DNA of 64,000 nt. Source: Ctena decussata. Its lineage: Eukaryota; Mollusca; Bivalvia; Lucinida; Lucinidae. A program made the translations under genes and the position numbers. Numbering within the stretch: the stretch's first letter is position 1; the number at the start of each line of letters is the position of its first letter. The stretch is from contig OZ022506.1 of NCBI GenBank assembly GCA_963989385.1, forward strand, positions 65,297,434 to 65,361,433, written 5' to 3'. Below are positions 11,441-23,412 of the stretch, piece after piece. The notes below the pieces were generated by a model that saw only the letters and a program-made list of their open reading frames with translations, did no database searches and was not told the origin of the DNA.

Positions 11441-12950
11441 TCACTGAGAATAATGAGGACATGCAGATGAACATTCTGGATGTTCAAGTTTCTTGCTATC
11501 TTTCTGCCAGCAAGAAGCACAAATATGTTAGGCATGTCTGGCCTGACCTTTAATAACCAAAATATGACTGCCTTTACTATGACATTTGTTTCTTTGGTAT
11601 TGGGAGCAAAACCATACCTTTTCTTCTGTGTCGTTAGTTTCATTTTGCTTCTTTTTCTGATATTTTGCAGCAAAGGATTTCCTAGGATGGAAGGAACTTT
11701 TGTTTTTTGGTGTATGTTTGGACAATATGGCTGCCTCTATATACTGAAAATCATCTGACCAAGATTTCTTGCCTAGTTCAATCTCTCTAAGAACTGCTGC
11801 ATAATATGACTTTAAAGTATTAAAGTCATAGGAAGTGCTTAAATACATGATTTTTTAAGAAGATCTAATCTACCATTTCTTTCTTTATCCTTAGTACGGA
11901 CGTCAGTAATAATCTCAAGCTCCCCTGCCACAAATGAATTTAAATCTAATTTGTCAAAGGTAACATTAGCACTGACAAATTCAAAACGAAGGTGAGCCTG
12001 AGGATATCTCTGACTTTTCCGTACTGAATCAGAAGCCTTTGCTTTAATGCCAGACTTGATTTTTTTCTTACTTTTTTTCTTTTTCTTTTTCTCATCCGAC
12101 TCATCGGAATCTGATGAGCTAAAGGAATACAGAGAATCTGAATCTGACTCTGAATTTTTTTTACCTTTACTTTTCTTCTTAGACTGAGACGAACTTTCAA
12201 CAACTTTAGAATTCACATTTTTCTTACTACTCTTCTTCTTCTTACTCTCTTTTGAATTATCAGACTCATAAGAACTGTAAGAATACTGAGAAGTAGAATC
12301 TGAAGGTTCACTACTCAGAATCACTGCCTTTTTCTTCTTTTTCTTACAGTCAGTAGCACCTTCAGACAACTTCTCAGCACCTTTAGACTCACGCTCACTA
12401 CACAAACTCTCCTGACTTGATTGGTCACATTCCATTTCATCCGCATTTACCAGTCCCAACTGTTTCATTTCTCTGTTAACCTTACGCCTTAAACTTCTTG
12501 AATGCCTGAGAGTCAAAATATTAACTTCATCATTACTTCTTTCTTTTTTCGCTTTCGAGTGTTTTTCGAAGGATTAGTTAATTTACCTCTCAGCGCAACC
12601 ACCGACTTTCTTTTCTTAGCCACCTGTCGCCGTAAGTCATCTGCTTCCTTTCTTGCATGTAGACTTTCTTCTTCTTTAGAAAGCGCTGCCAATTCTCGCC
12701 TCAGTTTGTGTAATTCTGCGAGGTCAGTCATGACAGGCATGGGTTGTTTCCCTTGAAGATGATGCAATTCAGCCTCCGAGGTACCCGGAGGGATTTGTTG
12801 TTTATCTGTATCCGATCCCGAACCGGCATCATAGCAACTGTAGTCACCCTCACTAAACTTCTTATAGTCTATACTTGGCAAATTTCTCAATGTACGCCCT
12901 GAACCTGACCGGTCTTTGGGCTTTGCCCCACTTCCATCTTCTGTAGCCAT
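11441..12950 (-). pseudogene. Gag-like protein of the Ngaro-like element, broken in three places
   Basis: Starts at ATG 12950 (MATEDGSG). Segment 1 (12950-12513) is charged and helical. Segment 2 (12516-11839) is Lys/Ser-rich, with long acidic-basic low-complexity runs, then a folded-looking region. Segment 3 (11848-11441) ends in a Cys/His cluster (CSQYQRNKC, then HICASCW and HPEC) resembling the zinc-binding tail of DIRS/Ngaro Gag proteins. Breaks: a -1 shift near 12516, a -1 shift at an A6 run near 11850, and an in-frame TAA at about 11528 within the zinc region. Either the copy is decaying or one shift is programmed; the stop favours decay. Confidence 0.75.
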
Positions 12951-13500
12951 TATAAAGTACAATGCAATGCAATACAATGCAATAATTGTAGTGAAATCAC
13001 GTTTGCAATCCTTGAGTTTGCGTATTGCAACAATTGTTGCACAAGTCAAGAAAAGTTATTACAATCACAGGAAACGGTTATTCTGTCATACTGACCACTT
13101 TGTAATGATAAGAATGTAAATATTCTGAAAGTTTAAATTATTGAGACTGAAAGCAGCAACAGTTAAGACCACATTTCTCAAAAAGTCTCAGATTTTAGAG
13201 CAAACCTCTTATCTTCAAAAATTTCTGTCAACACATCAACAAAGAAAGCTCAAACTGTGTGGAGGCGCGGGAAAAATTCCCTTAAATACCCCCGCAAGGA
13301 ATTTTGACCAATCAGAAAATTATTATACATTAACATCTTAGGATTGGGACTAAATATCTACAAGAAGTCAATTTTGCAATGATCAAAATAATTAAACATT
13401 TTAATTTGTAATTAAAATTAGTCCATTTGAGACTACACTGCAAGTTTTTTTTAATGGAGTGGACCATGTAAACCAGTTGTCTTTGATAGACAAATGACAG
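12951..13500. other. Upstream (5') flank of the retrotransposon; no gene seen
   Basis: On the minus strand ATAAAGTAC/TTTATAAT-like AT-rich sequence lies just before the Gag start. A GC-rich palindromic stretch (GGGAAAAATTCCC, then CCCCGC) sits near 13265-13300. It probably holds the element's 5' terminal repeat and promoter, but no repeat partner was found at the other end. Confidence 0.35.
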
Positions 13501-14272
13501 TCCGTAGAAATACTGGAATGCACCAAAACACTTGAATGCACCTGTAATTACCGGAACACAGTTCAGCACACTTTGAAATATATATTTTCCCATACAAATA
13601 ATGGTTATCTGGGTTTAATATGAAATGTGCATTTTGCTTATTTGGTGAAAAGCCTTATTTGAACTCTATTATAAATGTCATTGTGTACCAGAATGATACA
13701 CATGGTACCCTTGAGTATTCATGTGTGTTATTCTATTGCACAATATATTCCATCCAACTGAATACCAGTAAATTGGTAGCTCAGTGGTTAGCGCACTTGC
13801 CTCTGATGCTAAAGGTCCCAAGTTCGAACCCGGGTAACGGCGTTTGAATTTCGGTGTCCAAACACGCTTCCTTAATGTCATTTGCAGGGATGACATTAAA
13901 AAAGTGTGCTGTCCTTCGGATGGGGACGTTAACTGGAGGCCCCCTGTGCAGGGAGAGACATCCCCTGTGCAGGTTAAAGATCCCTTCTATAGTTACATGG
14001 CTACAAGGAGGTTCATCCTGCAAAACTGGAGTGTACATCGTACACCTGCTCATAATCCTCGAGAGAGGGTGTAGCAGTATACGAAGAAAAAAATTGTATC
14101 ATAATGAAAATAAAATTAATTTTATATGTATTTGATAACCTAATTTATCATGGATCCATTTAATACCAAGAAACAATACAGGTTAAGGACAACCCCATAT
14201 TTATGGTGTGTTCCGGTAATTACAGGTGCATTCCGGTGTTTTGGTGTGCTCAAGTATTTCTATGGACCTGAC
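13501..14272. mobile_element. Foldback/MITE with about 62-bp terminal inverted repeats, holding a SINE
   Basis: 13501-13563 (TAGAAATACT...CACCTGTAATTACCGGAACACA) and 14209-14272 are inverted copies with few mismatches. Without the SINE the element would be about 400 bp. No coding capacity. Confidence 0.8.
13770..14125 (+). mobile_element. tRNA-derived SINE
   Basis: The head has A-box-like GGTAGCTCAGTGGTTAGCGC and B-box-like GTTCGAACCC separated as in tRNA. It is followed by a body with GTGCTGTCCTTCGGATGGGG and GTGCAGGTTAAAGATCCC, resembling the conserved central domain of widespread invertebrate SINEs, and an A-rich tail near 14085-14115. Family name not assigned. Target-site duplications were not resolved. 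Confidence 0.8.
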
Positions 14273-14876
14273 AAATAATAGGAATCTCAGGGATGCACAT
14301 TATTTGCATTTCTAAGCTTTCTCAATTTCTAGGTGGGAATGGAATGGCACGTTGGGTAGCGATAATAATAGTCGCAGGGGACACTGCGTCAAGGTAGGTA
14401 GCTCCAGTCGTTTCTTGGCAGATTTTTTTCAAACCAAAAGTAGGTATAAAACAGGTTGTTAATCTGAAGATCTGTAATTATTTTCGCTAAAAATCTTGTT
14501 AGTGTATGCCTGTTTATGTGTTGGGTAAGTTCTACATTCGATGACACATAATTTCGTGATTTTAACTGTGCTAATTTCCGGGTTCCAGGATTCCGGACCG
14601 TTCCGGAAATAGGATTATGTCCCTTTCCCATGTTAGGTATGTTTTGAAAGTTGAAACTATTTTTCTAATTTCCCCGTTTTTAGCGCGTTAATAAGTGTGT
14701 TTCTGGAATTTTCTCCCTCAAGAGAAGGACATTGTTCAACCATTACTAACGTTTTGGGTCATTGAATTTGGTCATACAAAGTGGACAGGTAAATTCACAG
14801 GTGGATGACCTTACTATGCATATGCAAATTTTTCATCAAAGATTTCTTCACAACCATACAAGCTAGACTGGTCATA
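14273..14876. other. No gene seen
   Basis: AT-rich sequence with no repeats I can assign and no credible exon. Part of it begins the block that recurs at 15180-15560 (ATTTTTCATCAAAGATTTCTTC near 14825). Confidence 0.4.
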
Positions 14877-15053
14877 CAGTAGAACTTCAATGGCTCGAAC
14901 CCTGATGGCTCATTCACCCTGCCTGGCTAGAACTCTTTTCTTGGTCCCTAGACGTCACTTTATATGGAAACTTACCCTGGATGGCTAGAACTACCCTTGG
15001 CTGGAACTAATTTTCATGGTCCCAAGCCTGTTCGAGCCAATGAAGTTCTACTG
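14877..15053. mobile_element. Short MITE with TA target duplication
   Basis: The ends are CAGTAGAACTTCAATGGCTC and its inverted copy GAGCCAATGAAGTTCTACTG, each flanked by TA. CAGTAGAAC ends with a TA duplication are typical of pogo/Tc1-mariner MITEs. 177 bp, non-coding, with internal copies of TGGCTAGAACT. Confidence 0.85.
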
Positions 15054-15059
15054 TATTTG

Positions 15060-15640
15060 GCATAAAGGTTGATGACGACATGTTGTATTTGGGGATAGAG
15101 AACCAGCCTTCTCCTGCTTATTCTTCCCTGTATTTGTTTAATTTTCTTTCTTTCCATGCTTTGAATAATGAAATTTTACATCAAAGATTTCTCTTCAACC
15201 ATTCAAGCTAGAGTAGTCATATTTGGTATGCAGGTTGATGATGACATGTAGTATCATGGGATTGAGAACCAGCCTTCTCCTGCTTATTCCCTGTATTTGT
15301 CCAATATTCTTTCTTTCCATACTTTGAATAATGAATTTTTTCGTCAAAGATTTCTCCAAAACCTTGCAAGCTAGAGTAGTCATATTTGGTATGCAGGTTA
15401 ATAATTACGTACTGTATCGTGGGACTGAGAACCAGCCTTCTCCTCTTTTTCTTCCCTGTATTTGTCCGATTTTCTTTCTCTCTTTACTTTGAATAACGTA
15501 ATTTTTTGTAACAGATTTCACAGCAACCATTCATATTTGGTATACATGGTAACAGTGATTTCTCTCTCTCTCTCTATGCTGTTTGTTACGAAAATAACAC
15601 CATTTGATTTAAGCAGTTAAGCGGGGGTATAGTCGGATTC
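15060..15640. repeat. Tandem modules of about 170 bp
   Basis: About three to four units share CAAAGATTTCTC, AACCATTCAAGCTAGAGTAG, TCATATTTGGTATGCAGGTT and GAGAACCAGCCTTCTCCTGC. The last is degraded and runs into a TCTC microsatellite near 15560. Confidence 0.8.
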
Positions 15641-16395
15641 GCCAACAGTTCTACTTAATTATAGAGTGGTTGCATCTGTTTGTCTGCCTGTCTATCCTTT
15701 TGTAAACAATTTTGTTCATTCTGTAACTCCTTTAGGACATTGAAACGGGCGTATTATGCGCCGCTTGTGAAGCCCTTGTTATTTATCTCCAATATCTGTC
15801 AAATTAAACTTCTGTCACAGATATCTCAGCAACCACTATAGCTAGGATTTTGAAATTTGGTACAAACACTAGACATGAATAGTTGCACCGTGTAAGAGAG
15901 AATCAGCATGATCCAGCTTATCTGTTCCTTTGTTTGTCCAGTTTTTCTTTCCCTCCAATATCTCTCAAATTAAATTTCTGTCAAAGATTTCTCAGCAACC
16001 ACTACAGCTAGGATTTTGAAGTTTGCTACAAACATTGGGTATGACTGGTTGTACTGTATAAGAGAGAATCAGCTTCTTGCTGCTTATCATACCCCCATTG
16101 TTCAGTTTTTTTCTTTCTCTCCAATTCATTTCTCAGGAACCATTACAGCAAGGATTTTGAAATTTAGTATTAATACAGGGTATGTCTAGTTTAGTTGTAT
16201 TGTGTAAGAGAGAATCAACCGCCTTCTGCTTATCATTCTCTTTGTATGTCCAGTTTTTTTTTTCTCTCCAATTTAATTTTTTGTCACATATTTCTCAGCT
16301 TCTGTAAGAAAGTGTGTATACATGTTGAAACTGGACAAGTATATTGTGGGAAAGAAAAACAAGAGATGAGATTTATTTTGGCTCCTTTTTCCATT
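15641..16395. repeat. Element tail (CGGGCGTATTATGCGCCGCTTG) plus about 185-bp modules
   Basis: 15650-15783 matches 63057-63176 (ATAGAGTGGTTGC...AAGCCCTTGTT), which is the 3' end of the CGCCCGTTT-type modular elements. From 15790 there are three to four units with TCTCAGCAACCACTATAGCTAGG, TTTTGAAATTTGGTACAAAC and GTGTAAGAGAGAATCAGC. Confidence 0.75.
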
Positions 16396-18125
16396 TTTAG
16401 CTCACCTGAGCCGAAGGCGTCCGTCGTAGGTCGTCCGTCAACATTTTCAAACGACATCTCCTCTGAAACTACAAGGCCCATTGTAACTAAGTTTCATATA
16501 TAGCATCTATAGGCAGGGGGAACCAATAATACTGTTTTTTATCCAAATTGCTTCGGAACTTTGGTTGCTATGGCAACTTAAAGTGTCCATTGACTTGTAC
16601 GGGAAAAATTGAAAATTTGCATTTATTGCTATGTCACTGCAGATATTTTGACAAAACTTTTGCAGAAATGTTCCTTGAGTAGTCCTCCATCAACCACATG
16701 AAATTTTTGTCTATTGCACAATTTTGCTGGTTGCCATGGCAACCGAATGGTTAGAAATAGAAAAAAAATATTCAAAATTCATCTCCTCAGAAACTATGCA
16801 ACCAATAAAGCTTAAACTTCACAGAAAGGATCTTGGCACTGCCCTCTATAAAAGTACTGTTTTTCTTGGCAATTGCTCTAGCAGTTTGGTTGCTATGGGA
16901 ACTTAAAGTTGCCACTGACTTATAATGGCAAAATAGAAAATTTGCATTTATTGCTATGCCACTGCAGATATTTTGACAAAACTTTTATAGAAATGTACCT
17001 GGAGTAGTCTTTAACCAGCCTTGTTAAATTTATACAAATTGGGCAATTTTTCTGGTTGCCATTGCAACCGAATAGTTAAAAATGGAAAAATATTAAAAAA
17101 TCATCTCTGCATAAACAGTGTGGCCAATAAAGCTCAAACTTTACAGAAAGAATCTTAGTACTAGCCTCTATAGAATTACTGTTTTTCATGGCAATTACTC
17201 CAGCAGTTTGGTTGCTATGGCAACTAAGAGTTTCCATTGACTTATAATGGGGAAAATGGAAATTGGCAATTTTTGCTGTCTCACGGCTTTTATTTAGATT
17301 TTCTTTCTACAGAAATGTTTCTTGAATAGTCCTTTATATTTCATATGAATTTTCTCCAAATCGCTGAATTTGATTGGTTGCCATGGCAAAATATAGGGTA
17401 AATTTTCGAAAAAAAAAAGAAAAAAATGAAAAAAAATCTTCTGCTCAGAAGCCATATGGGGGATGAAGCTGATATTGTGCAAACATGTTGATGACAGAAG
17501 CCTCTACATGAATTTTGTTTTTTCTTCCAACCCAATAAGAACTTTGGTTGCTATGTCAACTTATAGTTTCCATTGACTTATAATGGGGAAAGTGAAGCCA
17601 TGAGGAGGATGAAGCTGATACTTTGCATACATATTAATAACATTAGCCTCTACCTAAAGTATATTTCATAATTATCATTGCCCATGTGAACTGGTTGCTA
17701 TGGCAACTTAAAGTTTCCATAGACTTACAATGGGGAAAGTGGACATTTGGTATTTATTTCTGTGTTACGGCAGATATTTTGACAAAAGCTTTACAGAAAT
17801 GTTCCTAGAGTAGTCCTCTATCAGCTATAAGAATTTTGCCCAAAGACCTGATTTTTGATTGGTTGCCGTTGCAATTGAAGGGCCAAATTTTCATTTTTTT
17901 CATTTTTTTTTTTTTGCCAAAGATCTTCTTCTCAGAAGCCATTAAGGGGGGGGGGGGGATAAAGCTTATTTTTTGCATAAATGTTTGTGATATTATCCTC
18001 TACATAAATGGTGTGTTTTATTGCTGTTGTGTATGTTGTTTTGTTGCTGTGGCAACTTAGTTTTTCCAACATAACCTCAGTGCTCAGGTGAGCGATATAG
18101 GGCCATTGGCCCTCTGGTTCCTTTT
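16396..18125. repeat. Modular element, AGCTCACCTGAGC family
   Basis: Starts TTTTTAGCTCACCTGAGCCGAAGGCGTCCGTCG and ends GCTCAGGTGAGCGATATAGGGCC then GGCCCTCTGGTT. The interior has about seven modules of about 170 bp built around TGGTTGCTATGGCAACTTAA and CCATTGACTTATAATGGGG. A G-run lies at 17946-17959. Confidence 0.85.
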
Positions 18126-18839
18126 TTCCATCTCTCACTCCAATGTAATAAATGGGAAAATTTATGTCGAAGACTTCTCAGATTGCTTTATTACTAGGTT
18201 CAAGTAAAGGTTGAAACTGATTAGTTAACATCATCTGGGTGTTGCTGCTGACTGTAGGTCAAAGTCACAAACATAGAAGTTTATATAGATTTTTGTTGAA
18301 GTTTTGTGTTAAATTTGTATAATATTTTGCTTATTGCAAATTTTTAATAGAATGTTTTGGTATGAGTATGCCTTTCACTGGGTTTGTTATTTGTCTGTTA
18401 TTTGACATTTGCTTTAAAGTTTTGTATGAAGTGTGTTTTTATTAGGCAGTGCCGCTGGCCGGGGGTGTACGTGAGCCACTGCTCACATGCTCTTGTTTTG
18501 TTTCTTTCTGCTATGCAACTCTTCCAAAAACTCTGCTTGTTAAAGTGCAATGCCATCACAATTCTGGTCCATCCGGCTTACAGTCAGCGAAAAACGTCAA
18601 ATTTTGCTTGATCAAAAATCTTTCACTGTCTGTATTTCTGCCGGAATTGAGAGCAAGTCATGCATAACTGTATATTTCTTTTAGTATCTGAGACTTGCAT
18701 CAAGCCATCACAAACTATATACATTCATTGTCATTATGAACAGTGGGTTTTGTGGGGTATGTTAGAGGTTTGAATTTTTCTAAGGAGAACTGTTTTTTCT
18801 GACACTGCAGTTGATGTCATTTCACTGGGCCGGTATTGC

Positions 18840-19440
18840 CCATATTAAACTTGAGCTTGGTAAAGTCAAACTCCGGCTTTATTGTCCTGTGACAGTTCCT
18901 GTTTTCAGAGTTATAGCCCTTTGAAAATTTCAGCTTTTTATATATATAAAAACTTTTCAGCAAGATTTCTCAAAAAGTGTTGGAGCTAGGGACTTGAAAT
19001 CAGGTCAGCTGATTCGAAATGATGGATAATTAACTGATTATCATTTGAACATTTGAACAAATTTCTTCATTTTTTAGTACAGACCATGCCCTTAAGTGAC
19101 ATGTCCCTTAAGGGTCTGGAATATGGTTAGGGGCATAGTATTATAGAAACACTTCTTCTAGCTATCATTATTTTTGGATTCTTTGTTGAAAATTACTTAC
19201 TAGCGAACAAAAAATCCAGTTTCTACGACTTACGGTTTTAGAGTTATAATCTTTGCAGGCAGCATGACCTCAAAGTGTATGTATGTCAGTGTGACCTATA
19301 TTTAGTGTCCAATGATTTTGCCTCATGGCTTACTTACCGACAGAATTACCTGCAAAAAGTCACATAGCTATCATTTCGGTATAGTGTTTGACCTCAGAGG
19401 CAAAGACAAAAGCCCCCACCACAGGGGCCTTTGTGTACTT
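18840..19440. repeat. Fragment of a modular element
   Basis: Contains TTATAGCCCTTTGAAAATTTC, CAGCAAGATTTCTCAAAAAG and TTGGAGCTAGGGACTTGAAA as in 22450-23200, and ends near AAGCCCCCACCACAGGGGCC. Between 18126 and 18840 I see no gene or assignable repeat. Confidence 0.7.
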
Positions 19441-19571
19441 AAGAACATATGTCTAGTTGTAACATGTACAGTCACACTGTGTTTATAGATATATAATAAT
19501 AGAAGACAGAAAATTCAGTTTATGTTTGTTCACTGCAAGTGACTAACATTTTTTTATTTGTTTTTAATTAG

Positions 19572-19651
19572 AGAGTGATGATAAAAACAACAACATGATG
19601 AATCTGACAGACAGGGAGAACCACATGGAGCTGTATCAACCATTTGATTCG
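19572..19651 (+). CDS. BTB zinc-finger gene, exon with likely start codon
   Basis: A polypyrimidine tract and TTTTTAATTAG precede the exon, and GTAAGC follows it. Tandem ATGs at 19595 and 19598 open a frame of 19 codons (from MMNLTDRENH) that ends in phase 0, matching the phase 0 start of the BTB exon at 23781. The frame is also open back to the acceptor, so coding could begin in an exon upstream of this one; I chose 19595 because a short N-terminal tail before the BTB fold is normal. No promoter was identified. Confidence 0.72.
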
Positions 19652-19663
19652 GTAAGCATGTCA

Positions 19664-19888
19664 GAGCTCTAGACAAGAGGTAGTATTTGGTGATAATTAG
19701 GGATAAGTTTTATTAATCATGCATGAAAACATATGTTGTAACCCCTCATCTGAACCGTCTCGACTCCTCATTTGAACCATCTCGATTATACGGTTCAGAT
19801 GAAGGGTCACAACATTATGGTTTCAATGAGAAATAAAAATATTATCCCTCAGTTGTCATCAAATACCCTTCTTATCTAGCGCTCTGGG
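19664..19888. mobile_element. Foldback MITE, about 100-bp inverted arms
   Basis: The left arm from CAGAGCTCTAGACAAGAGG to CTCATCTGAACCG is mirrored, with mismatches, by the right arm from CGGTTCAGATGAAGGG to CTAGCGCTCTG. It starts 12 bp past the splice donor of the preceding exon. Confidence 0.8.
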
Positions 19889-19914
19889 CCATGTTGTTCA
19901 ATATTCTGACAAAG

Positions 19915-20440
19915 TATGGTATTAATCCTAACAAATGGCCCTGCTCTCAAAAGGCAGGGGACATTTATTAGAGCAGGGGTGTTTATTAGGATATGCCCTA
20001 ACAATCGCACATCATGGGAATTTCTGAGGCATATGATTATTAGCGCACATATTTTTACTGATTTATCTCTTTGATTGATTGTTTGCCAGTGCTAAAAAAA
20101 CCTATAAAATCTTCAAGTTTTCAAGTACAAAGCTTCTCCATCTTACATGACTATAAGCAGCTTTTCTCTGATGCTGAAGAAACATTAAATTCTGTTTGTT
20201 TCTGTATACAATAACTCATTGAAATGTGTGCTTATTAGGAAGAAAGCCTTGCAAGTATTTAATGCCATTTTGAAAATGAAAAGCGTACAGTGTGCTAAAA
20301 GAGTTGAATATGGTAAATTTAGCCTGATCAGATATAATGGCTCTGAAAATACCATATCAATCCTAATAAATTATGCCCCTGCTCTAATAAATGCCCACTG
20401 CCTTTTTAGAGCAAGGGGCATTTATTAGGTTAATATTGTA
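19915..20440. mobile_element. MITE, about 65-bp inverted ends
   Basis: Left end AATCCTAACAAATGGCCCTGCTCT... and right end ...AGAGCAAGGGGCATTTATTAGGTTAAT are inverted copies. Each also carries an internal second motif, ACATTTATTAGAGCAGGGG. Non-coding interior. Confidence 0.8.
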
Positions 20441-20876
20441 CTTTGCCTTTCCACTAGCACGTCATGGGTGTTCCATTTGTGGGTAAATTAGGTTTGTTCA
20501 TCTTGTAGGATGCTGTTTTCTTGCACACCCGATAGAAAATGCCATTCTTTTCACCTGGGATAGAAAATCTTATCTTACCCTGGTGTTCTGACCCAGGACC
20601 GGAAAAAATCACGAGCTGTCAATGCATTGGGTGTATAGGAGCTCACGTACCAGCGTCGTCAAGTGACGTTGGCTTTTTAGATGATGACGTCACGAAGACT
20701 GCAAAAATGACGTCAGTTTATGCACGCCAGTCGTTAACGCAAAGAGCCGAATGGCGCTCGTTGAAAGCGGCAACTTCTTTCAAAATCAAATTGAAACCTC
20801 TCAAGCAGTAGAATTATGCATTTTAACAAGTTCTAAAATTAAAATAAAACATGGTGTGCAAGAAAAAGTATCTTTC

Positions 20877-21010
20877 ATGGGTGTGAGGTGTGGATAGAAA
20901 AATCCGTCACTCGAGATCACTGTTCGGCATCACTCGGCAAGCCTCGTGATGCCGAACAGTGACCCTCGTGACAGATTTTTCTATCCACACCTCACACCCA
21001 TGATAGATAC
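20877..21010. mobile_element. Palindromic foldback, loop ACTCGGCAAGCCTCGT
   Basis: Arms of about 55 bp (ATGGGTGTGAGGTGTGGATA... and its complement) flank the loop. It is flanked by AT-rich sequence with several TGACGTCA sites (20650-21240). No coding frame. Confidence 0.85.
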
Positions 21011-21527
21011 TTATATTCCCCCACCTTTGCCTATATAAGATAGGCTCTCAGCTCATATAAGAAATTTCTATCTTATACCTGGCAATTTCTTATATTAGCA
21101 ACCAGACTTTTTCATTTTTTGACTAATATTTTAATATTAAATGAACAAAATGGACACGCAAGCATGTCGGATGACGTTTGATAGCAGATCATGGGTTTGT
21201 GACGTCACTCAATTTTAATGACGTCACTAAAACAGGTTTAAAACGTCGCTAGCAAACTTGACGCGCGTGACGTGAGAGGCTAAGTTGCATTTTGTTTTTG
21301 CCCTCTGGAAGATAAAATAGTCCACATATCGTGTTTTCCATCTAATTTTGAGGTGCAAACTGTGTTAACACCCATTTTAGGACCCGATAAACACACTGGG
21401 CTGGTCAAAATTTACTTCAGATCATTGGTTAAAAAGTTAGAATTTTCCTGTTCTGAAGTCAAATTAGACTTTAGGTTTAAAATCCGCTAAGAGTGGGAGA
21501 AAAATGATCCATCATGAGCCAGTCCAT

Positions 21528-21640
21528 GTAGGATAGGTAAATCTCACCCTCGGGGTCGGAATTTCAACCAGGGACTCGGCAAGCCTCGTCCCTGGTTGAA
21601 ATTCCGACCCCTCGGGTGAGATTTCCCTATCCTACATGGA
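21528..21640. mobile_element. Second palindrome with the same loop
   Basis: Arms of about 50 bp (CATGTAGGATAGGTAAATCTC... and its complement) have a sequence different from the element at 20877 but flank the same ACTCGGCAAGCCTCGT core. Confidence 0.85.
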
Positions 21641-22235
21641 TACTCATGATGGATTGTTATAATCTTCGTATGTTTTATGGGTTATTAATAAAATACTTCA
21701 ACATGATATGTAGTATTTGGGCTGCTTTTACGTTTTGCAGGAATAAAAAAAAAAGAAAGCCGACCTACATGTACCAACCCTAAGAAATTATCCTTGGTCG
21801 ACAACTGCAAACAAAATATTTTTCATGCTTGGCCTTGGTGTGCAAATTACAACTGACAATGGATATGGCATTGGTTATACCGTACTGCCAATTCACCTTT
21901 CAGAGCTGCACCCAGAATGTCACTCAAAAGTCTTTTGTTTAGTGTATGACTACTGGCCAATGCGCCAACAACTTAGCATTTGACATAGTCCCACAAACAA
22001 AATCGCAGGTAGTGAATGTTCCAGAATAAGTCCAAGATTTTACCATACAGTGAATGGAGGGATGTATACCTGTTTAAAGAAGGCGTGGTTTTGGAAAGGT
22101 TTATTTGATACTCAGTTGATAGTATCTGACCAGGGTTGTTTACCATTAAGGTTGGCAGTTGATTAAAGTCATGTAATAAGGGGGGCATTGCTATTTTTCT
22201 GACAAGGCTCCTAAGGGTTTGATAATCTGTGATAA
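21641..22235. other. Intron sequence, nothing recognised
   Basis: No exon-like frame with splice sites and no repeat I can assign. Confidence 0.4.
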
Positions 22236-23235
22236 TTTTCATGCCCCCAACTTCGAAGAACTTGAGGGGGCATATTGCTTCTGGGTTGTGTGTCCATCCG
22301 TGCATGCATGCATGTGTGTGTCACACATACCATGTCGTAGGAACATTGCATGCTAGAGTTTTGAAATTTCATACATGGATTCAACATAAAAAAATAGCTG
22401 ACCTTAATTTTTTTGTCCGAGTTGTCTCCCTTTGTGGAGTTATGTCCTAGGAAAAACACTAATGAAATCTTTCAACAGGTTATCTCGAAAAGTATTTTAG
22501 CTAGGGGCTTGAAACCTTCTCAGCTTATTTTAGATGATGAGTAGATGAATTAATTAACTTATGAAAACATTCCGTCCATTTTTTACGGAGTTATTGTCCT
22601 TTGAAAATTTTTACATTTTAAATTAGTCAGCAAGATATCTCAAAAAGAATTTGAGCTAGGAACTTGAAACTTAGCCAACTGATTGGAGATAATGAATAGA
22701 TGAACTGATTATGTTTTGAACTCATTGCATCCATTTTTTTCGGAGTTATTGCCCTTTGAAAATTTCGGCTTTTTAAATTTGTCAGCAAGCTATCTCGAAA
22801 ATTATTTGAGCTAGGGACTTGAAACTTAGTAAACTGGTTGGAGATGACAAGTTGATGAATTTATCAACTTTTGCACAATTCTATCACTTATGGTTCTTTG
22901 AAAATTTTGTCATTTTAAACTTGTCAGCAAGGTATCTCGAAAGTGTTCGAGCTGGAGGCTTGAAACTTAGTCAGCTGATTTGAGATGATGAGCAGATGAA
23001 GTGATTATTTTTTGAATGAATTCCGTTCTCTTGTAGTTATGGCCCTTTGAAAATTTCAGCAGTTTAAACTTGTCAGCAATATTTCTCAAAAAGTGTTTGA
23101 GCTAGAGACTTGAAACTTGGCCTGCTGATTGGAGATGATAATTTACTGAGTAGCTTTTAAACAATGTTTGTAAATAGTTTTTAGTACCCACCATTCCCTT
23201 TTAGGGTCAGGCATATGGTTGGAGGCATAGTGTCT
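22236..23235. repeat. Modular element with CCCCC/GGGGG terminal hairpin
   Basis: Starts CATGCCCCCAACTTCGAAGAACTTGAGGGGGCATATTG, then GCATGCATGCATG. It then has about six modules of about 125 bp, each with GAGTTATTGCCCTTTGAAAA, CAGCAAGATATCTCAAAAAG and GAGCTAGGGACTTGAAACTT. Confidence 0.85.
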
Positions 23236-23412
23236 TACAAACACCTATTTCAGTTTTCATTTTGTTGCAAAATTATGAAAATGTATATTGTGGCATGGTG
23301 TTTAAATGGCTTTGCCAAGACAATTCTAATGAGATGCACAATGCATTAACAAATACCTATGGAAATTTACCGCAGATTATCATTAGACACTCCAATTTGT
23401 CTGAAACTCATA

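Larger units (their letters stand above)
6758..12950 (-). mobile_element. Ngaro/DIRS-like tyrosine-recombinase retrotransposon, partly degraded
   Basis: On the minus strand the order is Gag-like, reverse transcriptase, RNase H, tyrosine recombinase, a tandem array and an SGNH hydrolase. RT plus RNase H plus recombinase without an integrase defines the DIRS/Ngaro group; an additional SGNH hydrolase is known from some Ngaro-type elements. RT, recombinase and hydrolase frames are open. Gag carries two frame changes and a stop, and RT-RNase H is split by an indel. I could not find split direct repeats, so element ends are unknown; the real element probably extends beyond the coding limits given. 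Confidence 0.85.

Noticed and set aside
16396..18125. Helitron identity for the AGCTCACC elements (3' hairpin then CTTG)
   Set aside because: The end is not CTRR, starts are palindromic rather than TC, and no Rep/helicase relative is visible.
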